Notes: a model not told the origin generated them from the sequence alone. 11,765 bases of DNA from Verrucomicrobiota bacterium (GCA_020629815.1 JAHDCN010000062.1:1-11765), one strand, 5' to 3'; shown: positions 1 to 7,489, numbered from the stretch's first letter. Numbers and translations: made by a program.

Positions 1-1287
1 GATCAGGATCAGGACTGGATTCTGGCAGAACGGGAACTCTACCGTGAGGCCGCGGGGCTGGATGCAGACGCGGATCGCAAAGGATACTTTTCCGGCAGTG
101 CCGCTCGCGGAGATATCGATGGTATCAGTGGTGGTGACGCGGATGAGCTGAGTCGACTTGGCTATCCGAACAGCGCTGCCTTTTCCGCTATGAGCGATGG
201 CGAGAAAGCAAAAGTGGACCGCTGGTTTTCCGCGCGCAATCTGGATACGGATATCAACTCGCTCGGTGCTTCGGCTGCTGGAGGTAGCGGAAGCGCTTCC
301 GGGGGCGGAGGAGCCTCGGTTGATTACGATGCGCTCGCATCTTCCTCTTCTTTCTCCGGAGAATCAGTGAAAGCCGATAACCGCTTTGGTGTTCTCTACA
401 CTGCCAAGCCGGGTGAGGTGGATGACCTGACTGAAATCAAAGGAGTTGGCGGAGTGATCGAAGGTCGCCTGAATGACGAGGGTGTCTATCGCTTCAAGCA
501 GATTGCCAACTGGGATGACAACAACGTGAACGAATTTGGCGAACACCTCGAATTCCCCGGACGCATCGAACGCGAAGAATGGATTCCGCAGGCAAAACGA
601 CTGGCTGCTCAGGAAGAGGAAAGAGCCAATGCACAGGAAGAACCGGAGCCGGACCTTCCCTCCGACGATGATTATGAGGGCTTCGACATCAAATATCCCG
701 AAGAGGAGATCCGAGTCGATAACAAGCTCGGTGTCATTTTTACCGGAGCAGCTGGTTGCGCAGATGATCTGACTTTGATCAGCGGCGTCGGCAAAGTGCT
801 GGAGAAAAAGCTGAACGAAGAAGGCATCTACCGTTTCCAGCAAATCGCTGACTGGAACGACTACAATGTCTGGTCATTCAACAAGCTGATTTCCTTCCCC
901 GGTCGGATCCAGCGTGATGAATGGGTTCGGCAAGCAGAGGAACTCGCGCCTGACAGTCGTTGCCTGAATCCCGGAGCAGCCCGTGTCTCCAAAGAAGATC
1001 TCGATGACATCATCGGCTCTGAGTTTGCCGGCGAAGATGTTGAGGTGCGCGAGCCATTTGGAATCGTCTACAAGTCAGCGCCAGCGGTTCAGGACAATCT
1101 CCAGGATATCTGGGGTGTGGGACCTGTGCTGGAGAAGAAGCTACACGACTTTGGTGTCTATCGCTTCAAGCAGATCGCCAACTGGCCGGACGACGCGATC
1201 GACGAATTCCAGCAGCAACTCAGCTTTCCTGACCGAATTCGCCGCGACGACTGGGTCGGGCAGTGCGAAAAATTTATTCGCCAATAA
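1..1287 (+). CDS. Triple H3TH (COG3743-like) helix-hairpin-helix protein, 5' partial
   Basis: The reading frame is open from the first base, so the gene starts left of the window; 428 residues are visible. Three copies of a roughly 77-residue domain lie at about residues 125-202, 239-315 and 350-427. Each has a GVG hairpin, a KL..(E/F)G(V/I)YRF(K/Q)QIA(N/D)W core and a FP(G/D)RI.R(D/E)(E/D)W ending. This pattern fits the predicted helix-3-turn-helix, flap-endonuclease-like domain of COG3743, which is expected to bind DNA or protein; no nuclease active site is visible. The visible N-terminus (DWILAEREL) resembles the end of a DUF2934 motif, and a Gly/Ser-rich linker lies near residues 88-118. 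Acidic linkers join the repeats. The ATG at 190 falls inside this continuous frame and is probably not the true start. Domain assignment is fairly secure; the biological role is unknown. Confidence 0.85.
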   Translation, partial: DQDQDWILAERELYREAAGLDADADRKGYFSGSAARGDIDGISGGDADELSRLGYPNSAAFSAMSDGEKAKVDRWFSARNLDTDINSLGASAAGGSGSASGGGGASVDYDALASSSSFSGESVKADNRFGVLYTAKPGEVDDLTEIKGVGGVIEGRLNDEGVYRFKQIANWDDNNVNEFGEHLEFPGRIEREEWIPQAKRLAAQEEERANAQEEPEPDLPSDDDYEGFDIKYPEEEIRVDNKLGVIFTGAAGCADDLTLISGVGKVLEKKLNEEGIYRFQQIADWNDYNVWSFNKLISFPGRIQRDEWVRQAEELAPDSRCLNPGAARVSKEDLDDIIGSEFAGEDVEVREPFGIVYKSAPAVQDNLQDIWGVGPVLEKKLHDFGVYRFKQIANWPDDAIDEFQQQLSFPDRIRRDDWVGQCEKFIRQ

Positions 1288-1325
1288 CCTCCTGCCTTTC
1301 GGCACAACAACAAAACAAACAAGAG

Positions 1326-1352
1326 AGCAGACGGGGTTCCGTCTGCTTTTTT
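1326..1352 (+). terminator. Intrinsic terminator after the H3TH gene
   Basis: A perfect 9-bp stem (AGCAGACGG / CCGTCTGCT) with a GGTT loop runs straight into a six-T tract. It lies 39 bases after the stop codon of the triple H3TH gene. It separates that gene from the hydroxylase gene downstream. Confidence 0.92.
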
Positions 1353-1406
1353 GGTGTTGTTCTTAATTGGTCATTGCGAGTCCTCCTGTGAACGCTACTC
1401 GTTATC

Positions 1407-2255
1407 ATGCCCGAGCTTTTTCTCCAGGTCGAAGCCAACCGCACCTGGATCGTGATGAGCGTTCTGATGCTGCTTTTGCTGTGGGAAACGATTCATCCGT
1501 TCTTTGGTTTCTTCGGACGCGATTTCAAATCACGCAGCCTTCACGGGCTCGTGAATATGGGAATCTGGGCGATCAACGCACTCGTTGTTGGGCTGATATT
1601 TACGGCACTTTGGTTATCTGCAGGAAACTTCGCAGCTGAACAGAATTTCGGGCTACTCAACTGGTTGGATCTTCCCGTGTTGGCGGAAACTCTGATCGCA
1701 ATCCTGCTTTTTGATATCTGGACCTACTGGTGGCACCGGATGTGTCATGTCGTTCCCTTTCTCTGGCGCTTTCACCGGGTACATCACTCGGATACAAAAA
1801 TGGATGTCACCACGGCGAGCAGATTTCATCTCGGGGAGATCACGATTTCCTCTTTGCTGCGGATTCCTTTGATTATCCTTTTCGGAGCACAGCTCTGGCA
1901 ACTGGCACTCTATGAGGTGTTGATGTTTCCACTGGTTCAACTACAGCACGCCAACGTCAAACTACCGAATTATCTGGACCGCTTCATCCGAGTGTTTTTC
2001 ACCTCGCCGGATATGCACAAAGTTCACCACTCAGACCAGGTTGTGGAAACCAACTCCAATTACACTTCGATGTTTTCGGTCTGGGATCGACTGTTTGGTT
2101 CGTTCCGGTTACGAAAAGATCCGGAGAATATTCGTATCGGACTTGAGGAATTCCGATCAGCTCGTGAACAGTCGTTTGGCTCCTTGTTCACGAACCCTGT
2201 GAATCAGTTGTCGCCGACTTCAAAGGACATTCCGACAAAACCTCCGCCGGAGTAG
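1407..2255 (+). CDS. Sterol desaturase / fatty acid hydroxylase family membrane protein
   Basis: This 282-residue integral-membrane di-iron oxygenase carries the full histidine set of the family: HRMCH at residues 110-114, HRVHH at 123-127, a single H181 in a QHAN context, and HKVHH at 204-208. Hydrophobic segments lie near residues 14-35, 50-72, 90-108 and 144-180. The family hydroxylates or desaturates lipid carbons (sterols, fatty acids, carotenoids, ether lipids) using O2; the substrate cannot be told from sequence. The family core ends near residue 230 (SVWDRLFGSF), and the last 50 residues are polar. The ATG at 1407 has no Shine-Dalgarno sequence but is the first in-frame start after the upstream terminator, and it gives a normal family length. 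Its 3' end overlaps the convergent neighbour by 52 bases. Confidence 0.93.
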   Translation: MPELFLQVEANRTWIVMSVLMLLLLWETIHPFFGFFGRDFKSRSLHGLVNMGIWAINALVVGLIFTALWLSAGNFAAEQNFGLLNWLDLPVLAETLIAILLFDIWTYWWHRMCHVVPFLWRFHRVHHSDTKMDVTTASRFHLGEITISSLLRIPLIILFGAQLWQLALYEVLMFPLVQLQHANVKLPNYLDRFIRVFFTSPDMHKVHHSDQVVETNSNYTSMFSVWDRLFGSFRLRKDPENIRIGLEEFRSAREQSFGSLFTNPVNQLSPTSKDIPTKPPPE

Positions 2256-3547
2256 GTGCCGCCAAGTCGGTGAGCCACCTCACAATCAGGAAACAGCATA
2301 GGCTTGCCATTGATACTGTCGCGTCGCCACCACCAAAGAGCCAGCCAGCCAATCGTCACTAAAAGCATCAAGGCGACTGTTCCAGCAAGGATGGTCAAAA
2401 CAATCCGGAAAGGAACCCGCTTCTCGCCTTGAGAACTCTCAATGATCACCACGGGCGAACTCTTGTCGTTTTCCCGCAAGGCCTCTACTACTGCAGCAGA
2501 TTCCACAGCTGGAGCATCTTCATTTTTGGCGGCTTCCCCTTTCGCCGCAGCCATCGCAGCTTCTTTTTCCTTCAGCTCCAGTTGGCGCTCCGCCAACCTT
2601 GCCAACCAGTAGAGCTGTATGCTCAGCTCCAGAGACATTTTTTCAATTTGGTCAGAGCCATCTTCGGTGGACCCTCCTTCACGCAGAACATTCTGAGCAA
2701 TCCGGTCAAACACCGACTTCGGAAGGAGCTTTTGGATTCCTTCGTTATAAACAAACTTCGTCGTCTGCGGCTTCTCTTGATGGTAAACGATCAACACCGT
2801 TGGGTTCTCCCCAAACCACTCGTTATGAAGCTCCTCTAAATTAATGTTTGAAGGCACTTTCTGAGACTCGCCGAGAACAAAGGCATAGATGTGAAACTCT
2901 GCTTCGTCTGCATGGAATTCCAGAAACCGCCGAAGATCATTCGACTTCTGTTCAGTCAAAAGCCGCTGCGGATCCACGAGAAAATCGACAGGCGCATGAG
3001 CGAAGAACTCGTTCGCAAGTTCACCTTCGATTGGTGGAAGCTGATGCACAATTGACTCCTCTGGAAGCGGTTCCGGCGTGCCGGGAATCTGAAGCTGATT
3101 CGATGTGGAAAGTTGGCCGTTTTGCGCTGCTGCAGCCTCTGCCTGCAACTGCTGAGGAGGCACATAAGTAGTATCTTCAATAGCATCGGGCGAAATTAAA
3201 TTTCCAGATTGCTCAGGCCCGTAGAATACCGGCTCTTTCGATGCAGCCCCCTCCCCTGCGTCGGGATTGGATACCGAAGTCGCAGCGATTCCTTTCTCAG
3301 TAATCACCGCATCTTTGGGTCCGCGGGTCTTCTGGGTGGATTCCACGCCTTCCGCCAGCAAACTGTCAGGTTTCGCTATCGGGTTCTCCGGATTATCAGC
3401 AATCAGGCCTTTTGGCCACAAGCCACCACCGAGATAGTAATTGTCTGAATCAGCCCCTGACTTCCACTCCGGCAAATCAACTTTCGGAGCAGCCACAGCC
3501 AGCCCCGGCAGAAGAGAAAAAATCACTAGATAACGAAACAATTTCAT
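2204..3547 (-). CDS. Secreted, membrane-anchored protein with TPM-like domain
   Basis: This 447-residue protein begins with a Sec signal peptide (residues 1-19, LAVA before APKV). A long, low-complexity Pro/Glu/Ala-rich region runs to about residue 170. A compact domain at about 183-275 starts VDFLVDPQRLLTEQ and contains NPTVLIVYHQ, which fits the TPM/TPM_phosphatase fold (PF04536, YgcG-like). A charged helical region follows at about 300-345, then one transmembrane helix (about 380-407) ending WWWRR. A short C-terminal tail contains a GGTYSGGG stretch like the Gly-rich tails of other TPM membrane proteins. The TPM domain should therefore face the periplasm. It is the second gene of a leftward pair, 25 bases after the zinc-ribbon TPM gene. 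Function is unknown; roles in photosystem repair and acid phosphatase activity are reported for distant TPM relatives. Confidence 0.8.
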   Translation of the reverse strand: MKLFRYLVIFSLLPGLAVAAPKVDLPEWKSGADSDNYYLGGGLWPKGLIADNPENPIAKPDSLLAEGVESTQKTRGPKDAVITEKGIAATSVSNPDAGEGAASKEPVFYGPEQSGNLISPDAIEDTTYVPPQQLQAEAAAAQNGQLSTSNQLQIPGTPEPLPEESIVHQLPPIEGELANEFFAHAPVDFLVDPQRLLTEQKSNDLRRFLEFHADEAEFHIYAFVLGESQKVPSNINLEELHNEWFGENPTVLIVYHQEKPQTTKFVYNEGIQKLLPKSVFDRIAQNVLREGGSTEDGSDQIEKMSLELSIQLYWLARLAERQLELKEKEAAMAAAKGEAAKNEDAPAVESAAVVEALRENDKSSPVVIIESSQGEKRVPFRIVLTILAGTVALMLLVTIGWLALWWWRRDSINGKPMLFPDCEVAHRLGGTYSGGGFVGMSFEVGDN

Positions 3548-3572
3548 CTGGAAGCAATGGGAAGACTCAGGA

Positions 3573-4181
3573 TCACGCCGCAGAACCCTCCATGATTTGA
3601 ATGCCCGGAGAAGAAAACTGATCTTTCAATTCATCCGGCGACAAGCCACGTAACTTTCTGGCTTTCTTTCCGAGAATCCTGCCCACTTTCCCGAACACGG
3701 TAGCAATAGCTGACCCGTATTCCTGATTGATCAAACCGGGACGGGCTGCCATGAGACAGCGATACGCATCTTCTTCGGAGATCAGCATCTCTGTGAAGTA
3801 ACCGAGGGAAAGACCAGCCTGCTTGGAATTGACGTCCAAAACTAAAAGAACTGCATTGTCGTTAGGGCGCGCGTACTCTGCCCCTTTCACCTGACTGTGA
3901 TTCAAGAGCCAAAACCCTAACTCACTGATCGAGATCGAATCAGGCAATGCCCCCAGATACACGCAGAACAAAATTTGCGGAAATCTCAATTCCAGCTGAT
4001 CGACCACTTCGTTGAGTCTTTCGCGATCCTTAACTCTGAGGCAATGCGCTGCATCATGAACCCGCGACATGCGAACGTAATTATCACCATACTGCTTCAT
4101 CGCATCGAATGCGGAATATCCGCAGGAATAGCAACTATCCGCTTCCTGATCAACCGGGCGCTGGCAACGTGGACACTTCAT
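3573..4181 (-). CDS. Zinc-ribbon protein with TPM-like domain, cytosolic
   Basis: This 202-residue protein has no signal peptide. It opens with a zinc-ribbon knuckle pair, C3-P-R-C6 and C17-Y-S-C20-G. A TPM-like domain follows at about residues 42-145: a helix-rich start (DRERLNEVVDQLELRFP), a strand ILFCVYLGAL at 70-79, and a second strand NAVLLVLDVN at 109-118 followed by LSLGYFTEML. Such zinc-ribbon plus TPM proteins occur in bacteria but have no assigned role. The C-terminal part (about 150-180) is basic. The gene is the first of a leftward pair with the secreted TPM protein, which suggests the two act together across the inner membrane. The ATG lacks a Shine-Dalgarno sequence, but a consensus -10 box lies about 40 bases upstream. 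Confidence 0.78.
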   Translation of the reverse strand: MKCPRCQRPVDQEADSCYSCGYSAFDAMKQYGDNYVRMSRVHDAAHCLRVKDRERLNEVVDQLELRFPQILFCVYLGALPDSISISELGFWLLNHSQVKGAEYARPNDNAVLLVLDVNSKQAGLSLGYFTEMLISEEDAYRCLMAARPGLINQEYGSAIATVFGKVGRILGKKARKLRGLSPDELKDQFSSPGIQIMEGSAA

Positions 4182-4219
4182 CTAATAGTTTTTTCTAAAA
4201 GAACGATCTGATTCTTAAG

Positions 4220-4225
4220 ATTATA
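4220..4225 (-). promoter_or_regulatory. Likely -10 box for the zinc-ribbon/TPM pair
   Basis: Read leftward, this is a perfect TATAAT. It would place the transcription start about 30 bases before the ATG of the zinc-ribbon gene. No good -35 hexamer sits at 17-18 bases; the best is TTATTA, a 3/6 match, so an activator may be needed. Confidence 0.55.
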
Positions 4226-4241
4226 GAATTATTAACAATTC
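4226..4241. promoter_or_regulatory. Palindrome in promoter spacer, possible operator
   Basis: GAATT and AATTC arms flank a TTAA-centred core, forming a 16-base near-perfect palindrome with one mismatched pair. It abuts the consensus leftward -10 box and fills the -10/-35 spacer, a common place for a repressor site. The regulator is unknown. Confidence 0.4.
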
Positions 4242-4258
4242 CTAATAAAAATCAAGCC

Positions 4259-4320
4259 TTTTTGCCGCTTTTTCGCAAACCTTTGCGTAAAAAGTCTAAA
4301 ATTTTGCTCTCCGGCAAAAA
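4259..4320. repeat. Nested inverted repeat
   Basis: The outer arms TTTTTGCCG (4259-4267) and CGGCAAAAA (4312-4320) are perfectly complementary. Inside them, abutting the left arm, is a second hairpin at 4268-4294: CTTTTT then CGCAAA, a CC loop, then TTTGCG, one bulged T and AAAAAG. The T tracts lie within the stems rather than after them on either strand, so it is not a textbook intrinsic terminator. It could end leftward transcription of the lipoprotein gene less efficiently, act as a structured leader for the TPM pair, or form a cruciform. Confidence 0.6.
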
Positions 4321-4365
4321 ATTATACTGTCTGAGAAGCAGGTCAGTCTGTTTCGGCGCGGAATT

Positions 4366-4701
4366 CTATCCCCGAGTCGCCTTAATCACCCGATCTCTTT
4401 GGATGTGGAAGTTCACCCGGTCGGTGCGGTAGTCCATCGTGACTGGAAAATGCTCTCCATCCTTCACAACCACGCGAACTTTTAATCCGCGGCTTCCGGC
4501 CAGTGAAGAAGCCTGCCCCATAGACAAACCGATAAAATCTTTGTCTCGTCCCTGAGCACGTGGCTCCAGATCGATAGGAATTGGATTGGGCAGAGGTTTG
4601 CCGAGGTCAGGTGGGGTAGTGCAGGAGGAGAGGGTTAACAAAACTCCCCCAAGCAGGGCAGCTGATTTGGTCATCAGTGCCGGAAAGGGTTTGTCTTTCA
4701 T
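4366..4701 (-). CDS. Small lipoprotein resembling I78 peptidase inhibitors
   Basis: This 111-residue protein starts at the ATG at 4701; a TTG nine bases further upstream would add only three residues. A lipoprotein signal runs to the lipobox L24-S-S-C27, followed by TTPP, so the mature protein should be lipid-anchored in the envelope. The C-terminal half has a pattern of FIGLS, a short helix, LKVRVVVKDGE, VTMDYRTDRVNF and a terminal RVIKATRG. This resembles the peptidase inhibitor I78 family (PF11720), a small potato-inhibitor-I-like fold that blocks serine proteases. The usual C-terminal cysteine is replaced by Arg (TRG rather than CG). The family call rests on the motif pattern alone. It is a single-gene unit, divergent from the SNF2 gene. 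Confidence 0.75.
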   Translation of the reverse strand: MKDKPFPALMTKSAALLGGVLLTLSSCTTPPDLGKPLPNPIPIDLEPRAQGRDKDFIGLSMGQASSLAGSRGLKVRVVVKDGEHFPVTMDYRTDRVNFHIQRDRVIKATRG

Positions 4702-4717
4702 GCAAACCAAGGTATGG

Positions 4718-4734
4718 GGAATTTAGCGAATTCC
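4718..4734. promoter_or_regulatory. Inverted repeat upstream of the lipoprotein gene
   Basis: Perfect GGAATT / AATTCC arms are separated by five bases, centred about 25 bases upstream of the lipoprotein start codon. The half-sites resemble the palindrome upstream of the TPM pair. It is a possible operator, with no further support. Confidence 0.3.
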
Positions 4735-4772
4735 AAGTCTCGATTGTGATTCAAAAAAGTGGTTCGCACTTC

Positions 4773-4800
4773 TTGAATTTCTATCAAAGTTTGGAATAAT
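4773..4800 (+). promoter_or_regulatory. Candidate promoter for the SNF2-truC unit
   Basis: TTGAAT (4773-4778) and AATAAT (4795-4800) are separated by 16 bases and match the sigma-70 consensus at 4/6 and 5/6 positions. The predicted transcription start near 4807 leaves a leader of about 20 bases before the TTG start at 4826. This also supports that start, because the frame is open further upstream. Confidence 0.5.
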
Positions 4801-4825
4801 AGGATCACTCAACTTTCCTCTTCCT

Positions 4826-7489
4826 TTGCACGAAAAAACCACTCAGACCTCTGGAAAACGTGCGGTTTCCCCAGAGCAACCGGCGCGGATTTCCGACGAC
4901 GCAGAAGAGCCTTCATCAAAACGTGATGGAGGTCAATCGCAGGGTGGCGTTTTGGGTTTGATTGATTTTGGCGCGCCTCCGTTTTCCGGGGAAATCTTTG
5001 AAGTCGCCCAGCTGAAGAAAGCGCTGTGGATGGCACGCAACGACAAGGTGCGCATCGTGACGGCGAATGTGCAGGGCCGTTTCGCCGGGATTTTCGGTCA
5101 GGTCGATAACGAGAGTCAGGCCAAACCAGACGAAGTCAGTCTGGTCGTAAATCTGGACCAAAACGACCAGTGGAAGATCGACGGCTGTGATCAGAAAGAG
5201 GCCGTGGCGGCTCTGCTGATGGCGGCGATGATCGACAAAGGTGTTGCTGATAAAGACAGCGATTTTGGTATTGGCAGTATCGGCGCACGCGTGATGCTGT
5301 TTTCCACTGACGTTCGTGCCGGAATCCTGCACTGGGACGACACCCAGGCGCGTGAAGTGCTGGAAAACATGCACCTTGCCAAGCTCGACGGAATCGATCC
5401 AAAGGTGGAGGAGCGACTGCGTGAAATGGGGCTGGTCCGGCTGTCGGAAATTTATCCCTGGGACGAACTCGATCCCTCCGCGCGCGATTGCTTTGCCTAC
5501 CGCTCCGACCGCAAGGCGATTCAGGAAATGTTCTGGGCCGACTTTGTTTCCAATCGTCTCGGCGAACTGGAAGAGCTGGGATGCGACGTTTGTATCACCG
5601 ATCAGTTCGGGGTTCACGTGGTCGATTCAAGTGATTGGTATGGCGAGATCAATGAACCGGAACGCGGCACCAACTGGTTCGAGTTTGAATGCGGGATTCA
5701 GGTCGGTCGACAGCGGGTTAACATCCTGCCCTGCCTGGTCAAGTATCTCGAGAGCAAGCCGGCCACTTTTACGCTGAAGAGTTTTGAGACTCTGCCTCCC
5801 GAGAAGAAGATCCCGGTTCAACTCGAGGACGACGGAAAGTTTGTCGCCGTTCCCGCCGAGCGACTGCACACGGTTTTGAGTTTGCTGGTTGAGCTGTTCG
5901 ACAAACATCCCATCTCAGAAGACGGCACACTGAAGCTCCACAAAGTTCGCGCTGCTCAGCTGACCCGCTACGAAGGAGACGAGCAAATCGTCAACGAAGC
6001 CCCCCAAGGCTTGCGCGAACATGCTGAGGAGTTGGAAAAGCTGAAACCGAAAGCCGATCCGGAGGCGCCAGAAGAATTTCTCGCCACCCTGCGTCCCTAT
6101 CAACAGGATGGCTTCGAGTGGCTGCAGTTTCTGCGCGAGCAGGGCCTCGGCGGAATCCTCGCGGATGACATGGGCCTTGGGAAAACAATCCAGACTCTCT
6201 GCCATCTTTTTACCGAAAAGAAAGAGGGGCGCGCCAATCTGCCCAGTCTAATTCTCGCTCCCAAGTCGGTGGTTTATAATTGGGAGAAAGAGGTGAAAAA
6301 ATTTGCGCCGTCGATGTCCATCCTGGTTTTGATGGGGCCACAGCGGAAGAAGTATTTCCCGGTGATGGGCTACAGTGACCTGGTGATCACTTCGTATCCC
6401 CTGCTGCTGCGCGATGCCGAGGAATTGCTCAATCAGCCGTTTCACTTCGTCGTGCTGGATGAAGCTCACACGATCAAGAATTCGACTTCGGCAGTGACCA
6501 AGGTCGCCTACCGAATTGATGCACGCCATCGCCTCGCTCTGTCCGGGACGCCGATTGAAAACAACCTCGGTGAGTTATGGAGTCAGTTCCATTTCCTGAT
6601 GCCAGGATTCCTCGGCACCGAGGACAGCTTTACCCGCTGCTTCCGCAATCCGATCGAGAAGCATCGCGACGAGAGTCTGCGTAAGCGCCTGGCCGAGCGG
6701 GTCGCCCCCCTGATGCTGAGACGGGTCAAAACTCTGGTGGCGAAGGATCTGCCGCCGAAAACAGAGATCGTGAAAAAGGTCGAACTTTCCAAGCGGCAGG
6801 TGGAAATCTACGAAGCAGTTCGCGCTGGAGCCAGCAAGGAGGTTCGCGAAGAAATCGAGCGACGCGGCGTCGAGGCGACCAAGCTGGTGGTTCTCGAAGC
6901 ACTGATGAAACTCCGTCAGGTTTGCTGTCATCCGAAGCTGATCCGCTCAATGCCTTCGGCACAAAAGGCACGCCGCTCGGCGAAGATGGATCTGCTGATG
7001 GATTGGCTGCCCACCATGGTCGCCGAAGGCCGGAAGATCCTGATCTTTTCCCAGTTCACCCGCATGATCAGCCTGATCGAGAAGGAGCTGGATAAGGAGA
7101 AACTGAAATACATCACCCTCACCGGTGGCTCAAAAGACCGCGGCGCTTTGTGTGACCAGTTTCAGTCCGGCAAGGTGCCGATCTTTTTGATTAGCCTACG
7201 CGCCGGCGGCACTGGTCTGAACCTGACCGAAGCTGATACCGTAATTCACTACGACCCGTGGTGGAATCCTGCTCTGGAAGCTCAGGCCACCGACCGGGCT
7301 TACCGCATTGGCCAGAAGAATCCGGTGTTTGTCTACAAGCTGATCAGTGAAGGCACCATCGAGGAGAAGATCCTGATGTTGCAGCAAAAGAAGCGTGCCC
7401 TGTTCGAAGGTATCCTCGAAGGCACACCACAGAAGCTGTCGTTTTCCGATGAGGAGCTGGATGATTTGCTGGCGCCGATGGGTAAGTGA
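4826..7489 (+). CDS. SNF2-family DEAD/DEAH-box helicase-like ATPase
   Basis: This 887-residue protein has a complete SNF2 motor in its C-terminal half: Walker A DDMGLGKT at residues 447-454, DEAH at 545-548, SGTP at 573-576, FSQFTRM near 746-752, an AGGTGLNL motif near 795, and the arginine-finger motif QATDRAYRIGQ at 820-830. SNF2 proteins use ATP to translocate on double-stranded DNA and remodel bound proteins such as RNA polymerase or nucleoid proteins. About 400 N-terminal residues precede the motor. They include a WYGEIN block and a helix-hairpin-helix-like stretch at about 184-225. The first 35 residues are low-complexity and charged. I see no SWIM zinc finger. The start is a TTG with no Shine-Dalgarno sequence, chosen because no ATG is in frame nearby and a promoter lies just upstream. 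The truC gene follows after 13 bases. Confidence 0.93.
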   Translation: MHEKTTQTSGKRAVSPEQPARISDDAEEPSSKRDGGQSQGGVLGLIDFGAPPFSGEIFEVAQLKKALWMARNDKVRIVTANVQGRFAGIFGQVDNESQAKPDEVSLVVNLDQNDQWKIDGCDQKEAVAALLMAAMIDKGVADKDSDFGIGSIGARVMLFSTDVRAGILHWDDTQAREVLENMHLAKLDGIDPKVEERLREMGLVRLSEIYPWDELDPSARDCFAYRSDRKAIQEMFWADFVSNRLGELEELGCDVCITDQFGVHVVDSSDWYGEINEPERGTNWFEFECGIQVGRQRVNILPCLVKYLESKPATFTLKSFETLPPEKKIPVQLEDDGKFVAVPAERLHTVLSLLVELFDKHPISEDGTLKLHKVRAAQLTRYEGDEQIVNEAPQGLREHAEELEKLKPKADPEAPEEFLATLRPYQQDGFEWLQFLREQGLGGILADDMGLGKTIQTLCHLFTEKKEGRANLPSLILAPKSVVYNWEKEVKKFAPSMSILVLMGPQRKKYFPVMGYSDLVITSYPLLLRDAEELLNQPFHFVVLDEAHTIKNSTSAVTKVAYRIDARHRLALSGTPIENNLGELWSQFHFLMPGFLGTEDSFTRCFRNPIEKHRDESLRKRLAERVAPLMLRRVKTLVAKDLPPKTEIVKKVELSKRQVEIYEAVRAGASKEVREEIERRGVEATKLVVLEALMKLRQVCCHPKLIRSMPSAQKARRSAKMDLLMDWLPTMVAEGRKILIFSQFTRMISLIEKELDKEKLKYITLTGGSKDRGALCDQFQSGKVPIFLISLRAGGTGLNLTEADTVIHYDPWWNPALEAQATDRAYRIGQKNPVFVYKLISEGTIEEKILMLQQKKRALFEGILEGTPQKLSFSDEELDDLLAPMGK

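Noticed and set aside
190-192. ATG as the start of the H3TH gene
   Set aside because: The frame stays open to base 1 and the upstream residues (DWILAEREL) look like a genuine motif, so the true start is outside the window.
364-843. Minus strand open frame of about 160 codons within the H3TH gene
   Set aside because: The repeated H3TH pattern on the + strand is clear. The antisense frame is Phe-rich and unrecognisable.
373-1281. Tandem repeats as a recent DNA duplication or repeat array
   Set aside because: The similarity is at protein level with substantial divergence and unequal linkers. These are old domain duplications, not a DNA repeat or CRISPR array.
1374-1401. TTGCGA ... TACTCG as a promoter for the hydroxylase gene
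   Set aside because: The -10 part matches the consensus at only two or three positions. I see no convincing promoter between the terminator and the start codon.
4916-5617. Minus strand open frame of about 230 codons inside the SNF2 gene
   Set aside because: It mirrors codon bias of the strongly supported SNF2 frame and shows no family motif.
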